Source: Paraburkholderia unamae (lineage in GTDB: Bacteria; Pseudomonadota; Gammaproteobacteria; Burkholderiales; Burkholderiaceae). Taken from it: a stretch of DNA of 64,000 nt. The position numbers and the translations under genes are program-made. Numbering within the stretch: position 1 is the stretch's first letter; the number at the start of each line of letters is the position of its first letter. Positions 1 through 9,300 of this stretch are shown here, piece by piece. The notes beneath the pieces were generated by a model, which searched no databases, was not told the origin of the DNA, and saw only the letters and a list, made by a program, of their open reading frames with translations. The stretch is taken from the NCBI RefSeq assembly GCF_003268775.1, contig NZ_QLSU01000002.1:248001-312000 (forward strand). The letters are read 5' to 3'.

Positions 1-548
1 TCCAGACGCAAACCACCACGACGAGCAGCAGCACGCAGCAGCTCGCGGGCGGCGGTTCGACCGGCGGCGGCAACTTCACCAACAACCCCGGCCTTGCCGA
101 CGCGGACAATAACAGCGCAGTCGCGCCGCTCATGATGACGAGCGTGGACGCGCTGCTCGACGTGCCCGGCTTCACGCCCGAAGCCGTCGCGCGGCTGCGC
201 CCGTTCGTGACCGTGCTGCCAACCGTCACACCCGTGAACATGAACACGGCGAGCGCCGAGGTGATCGCCTCCGTCGTGACGGGCATGAGTCTTTCGAGCG
301 CGCAGGCGCTCGTCGCCCACCGCCAGAACGTGTTTTTCCGCAATGTGGGCGACGTGCAGCTCGCGCTCGAAGCGGTGGGCGTGAAGCAGGTTTCCATCGA
401 TACGACGCAGCTGGACGTCAACACGAGCTATTTTCTGGTGCATGGGCGCGTGCAGCACGAGCGCGCCGAGGTGGACCGCACGACGCTCGTCTGGCGCGAC
501 CCGCTCACCCATACGACGCGCATCGTGCGCGTTCGCGACGAACCATGA
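1..548 (+). CDS. gspK: Type II secretion minor pseudopilin GspK, 3' part
   Basis: The reading frame is open from the left window edge, so the N-terminus with its prepilin cleavage site and hydrophobic helix lies outside. The visible part has a Gly/Ser/Thr/Asn-rich stretch followed by a helix-hairpin-helix-like segment (PVNMNTASAEVIASVV, about residues 78-93 of the visible part) that is characteristic of the GspK SAM-like region. GspK caps the pseudopilus tip of the type II secretion system in the periplasm. It is followed after 34 bp by gspL, then gspM and gspN, in standard operon order. Assignment rests on the motif plus neighbours. Confidence 0.88.
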   Translation, partial: QTQTTTTSSSTQQLAGGGSTGGGNFTNNPGLADADNNSAVAPLMMTSVDALLDVPGFTPEAVARLRPFVTVLPTVTPVNMNTASAEVIASVVTGMSLSSAQALVAHRQNVFFRNVGDVQLALEAVGVKQVSIDTTQLDVNTSYFLVHGRVQHERAEVDRTTLVWRDPLTHTTRIVRVRDEP

Positions 549-582
549 ACCCGTCCCCGATCCACATCAAAAAGAGGTGCGT

Positions 583-1965
583 TTGAGCACGCTGATCGTT
601 CTCATGCCGCCCCGCGACCCGGCGGTTCACTCGCAGGAATGGCAGCTGCCGGAACTGCCGTTCGTGCTGCTCGACAAGGCGGGCAACACGCAGCGCGCGG
701 GCCGCGCGGCCCTCGGGCTGCTGCCGAAGGCTTCGGCCACGATCCTGCTGATCGCCGCGCGCGACCTGCTCACGCTCGCCGCCGTGGTGCCGCCGCTCAA
801 GGGTCCGCGCCTGCGCCAGGCGCTGCCGAACGTGGTCGAGGATCATCTGATCCAGGACCCGCAGACCTGCCATCTGGCGCTCGATCCCCAGCGCCTGCCC
901 GACGGACGCCAGGTCGTCGCGGCCATCGATCGCGGCTGGTTCCGCTTTCTCGTGGAAGGCTTCGCCGGCGCGGGGCATCGCAACCTGCGCGCGGTGCCGG
1001 TGGCGCGCTGTCTGCCTGTGGCGCAAGCGCCGGAGCCTGCGGCGGCGGAGCCGACCGAAACCGCCGGCGATGCCAACGCCACGCGCACTGCCGACGCCGC
1101 GGCGACGGACACGCCCGCGCTCGCGCCGGTGACGGCGTGCGTGCTCGGCCACGTCATCGCCACCGCGCCGGCTCTCCTGCCGGGCGGCGCACCGGAGCCG
1201 GCTGCCGCCACCTCCGAAAGCGCGCTCGAACTCGCGATCGTGCGCGGCGTGCTGGCCGACGGCTTCGCGGTGCCGGCCGCGAGCGTCGCCGCGACCGTTT
1301 CGGCGCTCGCCGGCGCGGCGCCGGTCTCGAGCTACGTGTTGACCAACCTGCCGGGCGAGCCGACCAGCGCAGCCGCGCGCGCGTCGCTGGCCGCCGTGCT
1401 GCCGGGCGCGCAAACGCTCACCTTCGAGGCGCTCGCGCGCCGCGCGCTGGCGTGCCGCTTCGACCTTTGCCAGTTCGAGTTCGCCGCGCAGCCGTGGCGG
1501 CTCGATCGCGCGACGCTGCGACGCCTGCGCGTGCCGATCGCGCTCGTGGCGGCGTCGCTCGTGGTGGCCGTGGTGGGCGCGAACGTGCAGTGGCTCATGA
1601 TGGCGCGCCAGCGCGACGCGATGAGCGCGCAGATGACCGAGCTGCTCCTCAACGCATTCCCCAAGACCACCGTGGTGCTCGACCCCGCGGGCCAGATGTC
1701 GCGCCAGCTCCAGCAGTTGCGCCTGGCGGCGGGCGAGCCTTCGCCCGACGACTTCCTCGCGCTTTCCGACGGCCTTGCGCGCTCGCTCGGCCCGGTGCCC
1801 GCCAACGGCATCGCGGCGCTCGACTATCACGACCGCCGTCTGGAAGTCACCTTCAAACCCGGCGTCAATGTCGACCCCGATCTCGCCAAACGCCTTGCGG
1901 GCAACGGCCTCGCGGGCACGGCGGACGCCAGCACGGGCAAATGGACCATCAGGAGCGCATCGTGA
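583..1965 (+). CDS. gspL: Type II secretion inner-membrane platform protein GspL
   Basis: 460 residues. I chose the TTG start because AAAGAGGTG lies just upstream and the product begins STLIVLMPPRD, a typical GspL N-terminus. An actin-like cytoplasmic domain occupies roughly residues 1-310 and contains a low-complexity Ala/Pro insertion. A single membrane helix (IALVAASLVVAVVGANV, about 320-336) is followed by a small periplasmic ferredoxin-like domain. GspL links the GspE ATPase to GspM and the pseudopilus. The stop overlaps the GTG start of gspM, suggesting translational coupling. Confidence 0.9.
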   Translation: MSTLIVLMPPRDPAVHSQEWQLPELPFVLLDKAGNTQRAGRAALGLLPKASATILLIAARDLLTLAAVVPPLKGPRLRQALPNVVEDHLIQDPQTCHLALDPQRLPDGRQVVAAIDRGWFRFLVEGFAGAGHRNLRAVPVARCLPVAQAPEPAAAEPTETAGDANATRTADAAATDTPALAPVTACVLGHVIATAPALLPGGAPEPAAATSESALELAIVRGVLADGFAVPAASVAATVSALAGAAPVSSYVLTNLPGEPTSAAARASLAAVLPGAQTLTFEALARRALACRFDLCQFEFAAQPWRLDRATLRRLRVPIALVAASLVVAVVGANVQWLMMARQRDAMSAQMTELLLNAFPKTTVVLDPAGQMSRQLQQLRLAAGEPSPDDFLALSDGLARSLGPVPANGIAALDYHDRRLEVTFKPGVNVDPDLAKRLAGNGLAGTADASTGKWTIRSAS

Positions 1966-2480
1966 AGACAACAGCGACGAGCGGCGCATTGGCCGAGGCC
2001 TGGACGACCTTCTGGGAAGCGCGCACGCCGCGCGAAAAGACACTCCTCACCTGGGGCGGCGCGGTGCTGGCCGTGGCGATCGGCTGGTCGGTGCTTTGGC
2101 AGCCGGCCGCCGACGGCCGTGCGCATCTGCGTGAAAGCTTGCCCGGCATGCAGCGCGAGCTTGCGCAGATGACGGCACAGGCCGACGAGGCGCGCGCGCT
2201 TGCGGGGGCGGCGGCGAGCGTGGCGCCGGGCGGCCAGGCGCTCAAGGATGCGCTCACGGCGTCGCTCGCCGATCATGCGCTCGGGGGCGCGCAGGTGCAG
2301 CTGATCGGCACGACGGTGCAGGTGCAGATGAAGAACGCGTCGTTTCCGGCGTGGACCGCATGGCTCGACGACGTGCGCAAGCAATTCAAGGTGCAGGTGG
2401 TCGAGGCGCACTTCACCGCGCTGAAGGCCGATGGCCAGGTCGACCTGACGGCCTCGCTGCAACCGGCGAACGCGCACTGA
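1962..2480 (+). CDS. gspM: Type II secretion protein GspM
   Basis: 172 residues from a GTG start that overlaps the gspL stop; AGGAGCG precedes it. The protein has the usual GspM plan: a short cytoplasmic N-terminus, one membrane helix (LLTWGGAVLAVAIGWSVLW, about 28-46), a coiled linker and a periplasmic ferredoxin-like domain. GspM partners GspL in the inner-membrane platform of the secretion machine. The order gspK-L-M-N supports the call. Confidence 0.9.
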   Translation: MKTTATSGALAEAWTTFWEARTPREKTLLTWGGAVLAVAIGWSVLWQPAADGRAHLRESLPGMQRELAQMTAQADEARALAGAAASVAPGGQALKDALTASLADHALGGAQVQLIGTTVQVQMKNASFPAWTAWLDDVRKQFKVQVVEAHFTALKADGQVDLTASLQPANAH

Positions 2481-2512
2481 GATGCGCTGAAACACGCCGC
2501 GAGGAATAACGC

Positions 2513-3292
2513 ATGACTTACTGGATGCGGCGCGTGCGCGCCGCGTTGCCCTGGCTGCTGGTGGGCCTGCTATCGAGCGGCTTCGTGCTGCTCGCCCGCC
2601 TGCCCGCGGCCTGGATTGCGCCGCAGTTCGCGCGCGCGACCCAAGGCCACGTGAATCTCGTCGATCCGGAGGGTTCGCTCTGGCATGGCTCCGCCACGCT
2701 GATGCTTTCCGCCGGGCGCGACGCCAGCGGCGCGACGCTGCTGCCGGGGCGCATTGTCTGGCGCACGGCGTTCTGGCCGCTTTTCATCGCGCGCGTGCGC
2801 ATGGAACTGCTCCAGACCGAAGCGATGCCCGACGCGGTGACGCTCGACGCGACACTGCGCGGCGCGAACGTGAGCGCGGGCGCCATCGCGGTGCCGGCTT
2901 CGCTGCTCGCGGGCCTGGGCGCGCCTTTCAACACGCTCGATCTGGACGGCAAGGTCAAGCTCGCGTGGAGCCCGTGGCGCACCTTCGGCGCCGACGCGTT
3001 CGGCCGCCTGAGCGTCTCGCTCACGGACATGAGTTCGCGCGTGTCGCTCGTGAAGCCGCTCGGTTCGTATCAGGTGGTGCTTCAGGCGCAGGGCGCCTCG
3101 TCGACGCTCGATCTCTCGACGCTCAAGGGACCGCTGCTGCTCGACGGTCACGGCACGTTCTCGCGCGCGTCGGCGTCGTTTCAGGGCACGGCGAGCGCGA
3201 CGCCCGAGCAGCGCGACAACCTGGCGGGCCTCCTCAACTTGCTGGGCCGCCCGGTTTCGCCGGGAACCGTCGCGCTGACGTTCATGCACTAG
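2513..3292 (+). CDS. gspN: Type II secretion protein GspN
   Basis: 259 residues with GAGGAATAACGC before the ATG. One N-terminal membrane anchor (LPWLLVGLLSSGFVLLARL, about 13-31) is followed by a beta-rich periplasmic region with the GspN-type opening VNLVDPEGSLWHGSA. GspN is an accessory inner-membrane component present in some type II systems, including those of Burkholderia. It closes the operon; the next gene runs in the opposite direction and its stop lies only 27 bp away, so the two units converge. Confidence 0.87.
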   Translation: MTYWMRRVRAALPWLLVGLLSSGFVLLARLPAAWIAPQFARATQGHVNLVDPEGSLWHGSATLMLSAGRDASGATLLPGRIVWRTAFWPLFIARVRMELLQTEAMPDAVTLDATLRGANVSAGAIAVPASLLAGLGAPFNTLDLDGKVKLAWSPWRTFGADAFGRLSVSLTDMSSRVSLVKPLGSYQVVLQAQGASSTLDLSTLKGPLLLDGHGTFSRASASFQGTASATPEQRDNLAGLLNLLGRPVSPGTVALTFMH

Positions 3293-3319
3293 GCGCGCGC
3301 GCCCTTTTGCGTTTTTGCG

Positions 3320-4915
3320 TCACTGCGGCTGTGGTTTGGCCTGTGAATCAGCCTGTGAGTCGGCCACGGTCGGCGCGGAACCGGCAAGCGTCGCCGACGC
3401 GGGTTCGGGGGCGGCCACGTCGCCGGTTTCGCGGTCCATCTGCGTGGCGTCCCAGCCGCCGCCCAGCGCCTTCACGAGTCCCACCGACGACACCATCCGC
3501 TGCCCGCCGATGCTCACGAGCTTTTGCTGCGCCGTAAACGCCGTGGCCTGCGCGGAGAGCACGTTCTGGAAATCGGTTGTGCCAGCCTTGTACTCGTTCG
3601 TCACGATCGCGAGCGCATGCTGCGCCGAGTCCACCGCCTGCTGCTGCACGACGACTTCCTGGCCGAGGATGCGCTGCGAAGCGAGGTTGTCCTCGACGTC
3701 CTGGAACGCGGCCAGCACGGTTTGCCGGTAAGTGGCCACCTGCTGGTCGTAGGCGGCGCGCGCGGCCTCGGTCTGCGCCTTGCGCAGTCCGGCGTCGAAG
3801 ATCGTGCCGGCAAGCGAAGGCCCGAGCGTCCAGAAGCGCGAAGGCATTTGCAGAAGCTGCGACATCACCGAACTTTCGAAGCCGCCGCTCGCGGAAAGCG
3901 TGAGCGTCGGGAAGAACGCCGCGATGGCGACGCCGATCTGCTCGTTGGCGGCCGCGGCCTTGCGCTCCGCCGAGGCGATGTCGGGCCGGCGCTCGAGCAG
4001 CGCCGAAGGCATCGCGAGCGGCACCGTGGGCGGCGTGGCGGTGAGTGGCGTTGGCGGAATCGAGAACGTGGAGGCGGGCTGGCCGACCAGCACGGCGATC
4101 GCGTGCTCGTCCTGGGCGCGCGCCACGCCGTTGTCGATGGCCGAGGCCTGGGCCGATTGCAGTTGCGTTTGCGCCTGGATCACGTCGGCGCGGCCCGCCA
4201 CGCCCTGCGCGTACTGGTTCTGTGTGAGCTGAAGCGACTTCTGGTAGGCGAGCACCGTGTCGTCGAGCAGCTTCTGCTGCGCGTCGAGCGAGCGCAGCGT
4301 GAAGTAGGTCTGCGCGAGTGTGGCCTGGGCCGACAGACGCGCGTTCGCGAGATCGGCTGCGGCGCCCTGCTGCCCCGCTTCCTGCGAGCTTACCGTGCGG
4401 CTCACCTTGCCCCACAGGTCGGGTTCCCAGGTCGCGTCGAGACCCAGGTTGACGTTGTTCGTGATCCCGCCGCTCGAGAGTCCGCCGCTCGAGTTGGACA
4501 CGCGCGTGGGCGTGTGCGAGCGCGTGCCCGAGAACGACCCGCTGATCACGGGGAAATACGCCGCGCGGGCCTCGCCCACGAGCGCGCGCGCCTGCCGGTA
4601 GGCGGCGGCGTACTGGGCGACGGTCTGGTTGTTCGCGTTGAGCTGGTCCATCAACGCGTTGAGCGGCGCATCGTCGTAAATGCGCCACCACTCGCCCCGG
4701 TCGGCGGTATCGGCAGGTTGCGCGACCTTCCAGCCCTCGGGCGCTTCCTTGTAGGAAGCCGGCACAGCGGCGGCGGGACGGTGATAGTCAGGGCCGACGG
4801 CGCAGCCGGCCAGCTGGAACGTGAGCGCGGTGGCGGCGCACAGCATGGCGAGCGAGGGCGCGCGGCGCGCCACGGGCCCGGCGGCGACGCCGGGGCTGAC
4901 GAAACGGCAAGGCAT
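3320..4915 (-). CDS. NodT-family outer-membrane efflux lipoprotein (TolC-like)
   Basis: 531 residues from an ATG preceded by AGGAA. An N-terminal signal ends in the lipobox LAGC followed by AVGPDYHRP, the usual start of mature RND/MFS outer-membrane factors. Two outer-membrane-efflux repeats follow, including the ERRPDIASAERKAAAAN signature around residue 310 and long coiled alpha-barrel helices. It would form the outer-membrane exit duct of a tripartite pump. Its promoter side faces the MarR regulator and EmrB-type pump, its probable partners. A more upstream start would add about 39 Arg/Ala-rich residues without an obvious ribosome site. Confidence 0.88.
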   Translation of the reverse strand: MPCRFVSPGVAAGPVARRAPSLAMLCAATALTFQLAGCAVGPDYHRPAAAVPASYKEAPEGWKVAQPADTADRGEWWRIYDDAPLNALMDQLNANNQTVAQYAAAYRQARALVGEARAAYFPVISGSFSGTRSHTPTRVSNSSGGLSSGGITNNVNLGLDATWEPDLWGKVSRTVSSQEAGQQGAAADLANARLSAQATLAQTYFTLRSLDAQQKLLDDTVLAYQKSLQLTQNQYAQGVAGRADVIQAQTQLQSAQASAIDNGVARAQDEHAIAVLVGQPASTFSIPPTPLTATPPTVPLAMPSALLERRPDIASAERKAAAANEQIGVAIAAFFPTLTLSASGGFESSVMSQLLQMPSRFWTLGPSLAGTIFDAGLRKAQTEAARAAYDQQVATYRQTVLAAFQDVEDNLASQRILGQEVVVQQQAVDSAQHALAIVTNEYKAGTTDFQNVLSAQATAFTAQQKLVSIGGQRMVSSVGLVKALGGGWDATQMDRETGDVAAPEPASATLAGSAPTVADSQADSQAKPQPQ

Positions 4916-5108
4916 GCAAGGATTCCTGTCGATGCGACCGGCGCCGGGTTCGGCGGCCGGCCGGGCGGCGCGCTGCCGCGCCGTCAGGCCCGGCGCGCAC
5001 GGGTTTGTCGCGTTGCGGCAATGGTAGCGCACGCGTTACGCACTGCGCGGAATCCGCAAGCTTACGCGTTGGAAGGCTGGGTGAGTGTTACGGCGCGGGA
5101 CGCGCAGG

Positions 5109-5423
5109 TTACGCGTCGTTACGACGGCGCTTTTGCGCGCGGCATGCGAGCTGGCCGCCGCCGCACGCAGGCGCCAACGTTGCGGCCGCCGCCACGGCGG
5201 GTGCGACGGCACCCGTGGCCGACGCCGATGCCTGGCGCGCGCGGCGCCGCCGCACCAACTCCATGGCGACCACGGCGAGCGAGCCGCCCGGCAACGCAAA
5301 CATGGCCGCATACAACGCGAGCTTGCGCCAGCGCGACGACGCGCCGGCCTTCGCGAAGGCGAGACGGGCGGTGCCGGTGACGGAGCGGCCAAGGCCGCCA
5401 AGCGCGTTGATGAAGTAAAGCAT
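5109..5423 (-). CDS. Small predicted membrane protein, unknown function
   Basis: 104 residues from the ATG at 5423 (MLYFINALGGLGRS). A single hydrophobic helix (LALYAAMFALPGGSLAVVAMEL, about 36-57) is followed by a basic Arg stretch and an Ala-rich tail ending QKRRRND. I do not recognise a family. It lies between the efflux duct and the MarR gene, on the same strand as the former. Ribosome-site evidence is poor and high GC lengthens chance frames, so this is a tentative gene. Confidence 0.45.
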   Translation of the reverse strand: MLYFINALGGLGRSVTGTARLAFAKAGASSRWRKLALYAAMFALPGGSLAVVAMELVRRRRARQASASATGAVAPAVAAAATLAPACGGGQLACRAQKRRRNDA

Positions 5424-5616
5424 GGTGCGAGCGTGAAATGAGAGTGAAAGCTGAAGCATATAAGTGCTTGCCAGTCATAATATTGACTATGCAATCAAAT
5501 CACAACATACTTTGCACCGCATCAACCGATCTGTTGTTTTTTCGCGCTGATCGTCGCAGCCTCCGTGTTCGCCGACCGTCGATTGATTTATCTGCCTGAG
5601 CAGCGAAACAAGCCGC

Positions 5617-5622
5617 TATAAT
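5617..5622 (+). promoter_or_regulatory. Candidate -10 box of the marR promoter
   Basis: A perfect TATAAT stands 35 bp before the marR start codon in an otherwise AT-enriched stretch. No convincing -35 hexamer is seen at 16-18 bp. That fits a regulated promoter, but the assignment is inference. Confidence 0.45.
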
Positions 5623-5657
5623 TCGCCCGTTTTCGAGATGCAAGCTAGCGAACTGTC

Positions 5658-6146
5658 ATGAGCGACGACCTTTTCGTACCGGCCAAGGTTGGCGTCGAGC
5701 CGAGTCTTGGCTATTTCCTTTCGACCGCGCGCAACGTGCTGGCCGGCCGGATGGACCGCGCGGTCGCGCCGCTCGGGCTCACGTCGTCGCAAATCGGCGT
5801 GATCCTGCTGCTGTGGTACGAGCGCGCCCGCACGCCCAATGAGATGTCGCGGGTGCTGTCGTACGACACGGGTTCCATGACGCGCATGCTCGATCGCCTG
5901 GAGAAGAAAGGCTTTCTCGTGCGTCAGCGCAGCCAGTCGGACCGGCGCGTGGTGGAACTCGCGCTCACCGACCAGGGCCGCGACGCAGCGCAACAATTGC
6001 CCGATCTGATCGCGGCGGTGATGACCGAGCAGTTGCGCGGTTTCGCGCCCGAGGAAGTCACGACGCTCGTGCATTTGTTGCAGCGCTTCATCGCAAATGA
6101 TGGCTTGAACACGCCTCTTTGCGGGCCGGTGGAAGGCGGCGGCTAA
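5658..6146 (+). CDS. MarR-family transcriptional regulator
   Basis: 162 residues. The winged-helix core is clear: SSQIGVILLLWYERARTPNEMS, then the recognition segment (DTGSMTRMLDRLEKKGFLVRQ, about 75-95) and the wing RSQSDRRVVELALTDQG. Such proteins repress efflux operons and are released by phenolic or lipophilic ligands. It sits 150 bp before the EmrB-type pump on the same strand and is divergent from the outer-membrane factor, so it probably controls both. Confidence 0.9.
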   Translation: MSDDLFVPAKVGVEPSLGYFLSTARNVLAGRMDRAVAPLGLTSSQIGVILLLWYERARTPNEMSRVLSYDTGSMTRMLDRLEKKGFLVRQRSQSDRRVVELALTDQGRDAAQQLPDLIAAVMTEQLRGFAPEEVTTLVHLLQRFIANDGLNTPLCGPVEGGG

Positions 6147-6296
6147 AAAGCATCGCGCAACGCGGCGGCGCAGCACGGGCCGCACTTCGGATAAATCACT
6201 GTCTGGGCAGAAAATGCACGGACACGAAATGGCAGGCCGGTGCACGCAGGCGCTTTCTTGCAGCGGCAACGGACTGCCCGAACAAGGAAACGGAAT

Positions 6297-7853
6297 ATGA
6301 ACGCTTCCACCACGGTGCCCGCGCGGGCCGAACCCGCGCCGTTTTCCGGCGCGACACTGGCGCTCCTCACCGTCGGGCTCGCCCTCGGCACCTTCATGGA
6401 GGTGCTCGACACCTCGATCGCGAACGTGGCCGTGCCGACCATCTCGGGCAACCTGGGCGTGGCCAACAGCGAAGGCACGTGGGTCATCTCGTCATACTCG
6501 GTCGCCTCCGCGATTGCCGTGCCGCTCACCGGCTGGCTGGCGCGCCGGGTGGGCGAAGTGCGCCTCTTCACCCTGTCGGTGCTGCTCTTCACGGTGGCTT
6601 CGGCCTTGTGCGGGTTCGCCACGAACTTCGAGACGCTCATTGCGTTCCGCCTCGTGCAGGGCCTCGTGTCCGGGCCGATGGTGCCGCTCTCGCAGACCAT
6701 CCTCATGCGCTCCTATCCCCCTGCCAAACGCGGCCTCGCGCTCGGGCTGTGGGCGATGACCGTGATCGTCGCGCCGATTTTCGGGCCGGTCATGGGCGGC
6801 TGGATCACCGACAACTACACATGGCCGTGGATCTTCTACATCAACGTGCCGATCGGTCTCTTCTCGGGCGTCTGCGCATATCTGCTTTTGCGCGGGCGCG
6901 AAACGAAAACGACGAAGCAGCGCATCGACGCCGTGGGCCTCGCGCTGCTCGTGATCGGGGTGTCGTGCCTGCAAATGGTGCTCGACCTCGGCAAGGACCG
7001 TGACTGGTTCAATTCGAAGTTCATCGTCACGCTCGCCATCGTCGCGGTGGTGGCGCTCGCGTTCATGCTCGCGTGGGAGGCCACGGAGAAAGACCCTGTA
7101 GTCGACCTCTCGCTCTTTCGCGATCGCAATTTCGCACTCGGCGCGATGATCATCTCGTTCGGCTTCATGGCCTTCTTCGGCTCGGTGGTGATTTTCCCGC
7201 TCTGGCTGCAAACGGTGATGGGCTACACGGCCGGGCTCGCGGGTCTCGCCACCGCGCCCGTGGGTTTGCTTGCGCTCGTGCTCTCGCCGCTCATCGGCCG
7301 CAACATGCACAGGCTCGATCTGCGCATGGTCGCGAGCTTCGCTTTCGTGGTGTTCGCGCTCGTCTCGCTCTGGAATTCCACGTTCACGCTCGACGTGCCG
7401 TTCGACCACGTGATCCTGCCGCGACTCGTGCAGGGCATAGGCGTGGCCTGCTTCTTCGTGCCGATGACCACCATTACGCTGTCGAGCATTTCCGACGAGC
7501 GTCTTGCGAGCGCCTCGGGCCTTTCGAACTTTTTGCGCACGCTGTCAGGCGCGATTGGCACTGCCGCGAGCACGACGTTCTGGGAAGACGCGGCGATCTA
7601 TCACCATGCCGTGCTTTCGGAGTCGGTCAGCCCGTATTCGCAGAACACGATTGCCTACCAGGACGCGCTCAAGAACCTGGGGTATGCGGGCCAGAGCCTG
7701 ACCGCGAAGCTCAACGATGTCGTGACGACACAGGGCTACATGATGGCCACCAACGACTTCTTCCGCATTTCCTGCGCGATGTTCGTGGTGCTGGCCGTGC
7801 TGGTGTGGGTGACAAAGCCGAAAAAAGGCGCGGGACCGGCAATGGGTCATTGA
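6297..7853 (+). CDS. EmrB/QacA-family MFS multidrug transporter (DHA2)
   Basis: 518 residues from an ATG preceded by AAGGAAAC. About fourteen hydrophobic helices are visible. The DHA2 hallmarks are there: FMEVLDTSIANVAVPTI in helix 1, ARRVGEVRLF in the 2-3 loop and the motif C region GPVMGGWITDNYTWPWIFYIN. It would export toxic compounds by proton antiport. EmrB pumps normally work with an EmrA membrane-fusion protein and a TolC/NodT duct. The regulator and duct are adjacent but no EmrA gene is present here. Confidence 0.9.
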   Translation: MNASTTVPARAEPAPFSGATLALLTVGLALGTFMEVLDTSIANVAVPTISGNLGVANSEGTWVISSYSVASAIAVPLTGWLARRVGEVRLFTLSVLLFTVASALCGFATNFETLIAFRLVQGLVSGPMVPLSQTILMRSYPPAKRGLALGLWAMTVIVAPIFGPVMGGWITDNYTWPWIFYINVPIGLFSGVCAYLLLRGRETKTTKQRIDAVGLALLVIGVSCLQMVLDLGKDRDWFNSKFIVTLAIVAVVALAFMLAWEATEKDPVVDLSLFRDRNFALGAMIISFGFMAFFGSVVIFPLWLQTVMGYTAGLAGLATAPVGLLALVLSPLIGRNMHRLDLRMVASFAFVVFALVSLWNSTFTLDVPFDHVILPRLVQGIGVACFFVPMTTITLSSISDERLASASGLSNFLRTLSGAIGTAASTTFWEDAAIYHHAVLSESVSPYSQNTIAYQDALKNLGYAGQSLTAKLNDVVTTQGYMMATNDFFRISCAMFVVLAVLVWVTKPKKGAGPAMGH

Positions 7854-7866
7854 CGGTCCCGCGAAA

Positions 7867-7898
7867 GACCTTGCGCGCGGGGGGGGGCGCGCAAGGTC
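7867..7898. terminator. Hairpin with G-tract loop between convergent genes
   Basis: Two perfect 12-bp arms (GACCTTGCGCGC / GCGCGCAAGGTC) enclose a loop of eight G. It lies between the converging pump and OmpA-like genes, so a bidirectional stop is plausible. There is no T-tract. Confidence 0.4.
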
Positions 7899-7908
7899 GG
7901 GTGCAGCG

Positions 7909-8625
7909 TTACTGGCGTTGCGTGATGCCGCTCGTTTCGATCTCGACGCGGCGGTTTTTCGCGCGGCCTTCAGGCGTGGTGTTCGGCGCGACCGGATTCG
8001 AGAAGCCGTAGCCGTTCACTTCGTATTGGCCGGCGTGCAGGCCGTGCGACTGGAGGTAGCTGCGCACGGTCTGGGCGCGGCGCAGCGACAGGCGGTCGTT
8101 GTACGCCTTCGAACCGACCGAGTCGGTGTAGCCGCTGATCGCGACCGTGCCGATGTTCACGCCGTCGCTTTCCTGAATGAACTTGTCGAGCGTCTGCTTG
8201 CCGCCCGGCAGGAGATCGGCCTTGTCGAACGCGAAGTTGGCGTCCGCGTTCAGCGTGATCGTGCGCGGCTGAACGGCGGGCGGCGGAGGCGGCGGGGGCT
8301 GGACGACAGGCGCGGGGGCCGGTGCCTGCGGCGTCTGGCAGATGAACGTGATTTCACGCGGGTCGTCTTTGGGCGTGAACCCGGAAGCGGCGCGATCCAC
8401 CGACGATACGCGCAGCGGCGTCTTGTCGCCGCAAACCTCGTTGACCTTGGCCATGCAGGTCCTGGAGCTTTCGAATACGCCGAGACACTGCACGCGGTAC
8501 GCCTGTGTGCCATTCGCGAGCGTGACGACGTCGAGGTTGTAGGTGGGGCCCGAGGCGGTGGTGCAGCCGGCGGCCACGACGATTGCAGCGGCCATGGCAC
8601 TGGCGGACAGGAGTCGCAGTTTCAT
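7909..8625 (-). CDS. OmpA-family peptidoglycan-associated lipoprotein
   Basis: 238 residues from the ATG that begins MKLRLLSASAMAAA. The signal ends in VVAAGC, a lipobox. The middle holds a Cys-containing domain and a proline-rich linker. The C-terminal OmpA domain (about 120-230) has NFAFDKADLL, SGYTDSVGSKAYNDRLSLRRA and the NRRVEI end that bind peptidoglycan. It should tether outer membrane to cell wall. It stands alone, convergent with the pump gene. Confidence 0.88.
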   Translation of the reverse strand: MKLRLLSASAMAAAIVVAAGCTTASGPTYNLDVVTLANGTQAYRVQCLGVFESSRTCMAKVNEVCGDKTPLRVSSVDRAASGFTPKDDPREITFICQTPQAPAPAPVVQPPPPPPPAVQPRTITLNADANFAFDKADLLPGGKQTLDKFIQESDGVNIGTVAISGYTDSVGSKAYNDRLSLRRAQTVRSYLQSHGLHAGQYEVNGYGFSNPVAPNTTPEGRAKNRRVEIETSGITQRQ

Positions 8626-8817
8626 TGTCGATTCGAGTTGTTGGTGACGGGGTGACGGCCCGCAACACGCCGGCCGTAGCGAGGCCACAATACGGGCACC
8701 CCGTTCCCTCCCTCAATCAGACAATGCCTAAATCGGCAATCGACATGATTCGAAATCCGTAATGTCAGCCGCAGGCGTTGGCCGCGAACCACGCACGGCC
8801 AACGTGTCCGGCACCGA

Positions 8818-9300
8818 TCAATGCGCGCTGGAAGCGGGCTCGGCGACGGCCGCGCCGCTCACCCCGGCCGTGTCGCCACCCGAGCCGGTGGTGGTGTCGT
8901 CGGGCAGCGGCGCGTCGACGCCGGTGCGCACGAACTGCTTGAACGCCGCGCCCGCCGACCACGGGTTGGGCTTGCAGCCGAGCGAGCTGTCGCAGTGCGC
9001 CGCGAAGCCGATGGTGGCCGTGCCGTCGCTGCTGACGGCCTTCGTGATCTCATAGGCGAGCAGGCGTCTGCCGCCGCCCGGGCCCGACGTCTGGATCAGC
9101 GTGTCGGTCACGGTCTGCACTTCGTACTTCGAATGACTGCGCACCCAGTCCTCGGCACGTTTCCACCAGAGATCGCATTCGGTCTTGTTCGAGCAGGTGA
9201 GCGGCGCGGTCGCGATCTGCATGACGTCGGGGTTGACCTGGCCGTGCGACGCGCAGGCCGCAGCCGTCGCGCACAGCAGGATCGCAAGAATTCGTTTCAT
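8818..9300 (-). CDS. Putative lipoprotein, unknown function
   Basis: 160 residues with GGAGGAAC before the start. The N-terminus MKRILAILLCATAAACASHG is a signal peptide with a probable lipobox ending at the Cys of AAAC. The mature part has paired Cys residues (LTCSNKTECDLWWKRAEDWV and AHCDSSLGCKPN) that could form disulphides. The tail is Ser/Thr/Gly-rich. I do not recognise the family. Confidence 0.7.
   Translation of the reverse strand: MKRILAILLCATAAACASHGQVNPDVMQIATAPLTCSNKTECDLWWKRAEDWVRSHSKYEVQTVTDTLIQTSGPGGGRRLLAYEITKAVSSDGTATIGFAAHCDSSLGCKPNPWSAGAAFKQFVRTGVDAPLPDDTTTGSGGDTAGVSGAAVAEPASSAH

Noticed and set aside
505..2043. Minus-strand frame opposite gspL
   Set aside because: Arg/His-rich shadow; gspL has clear family motifs and operon context.
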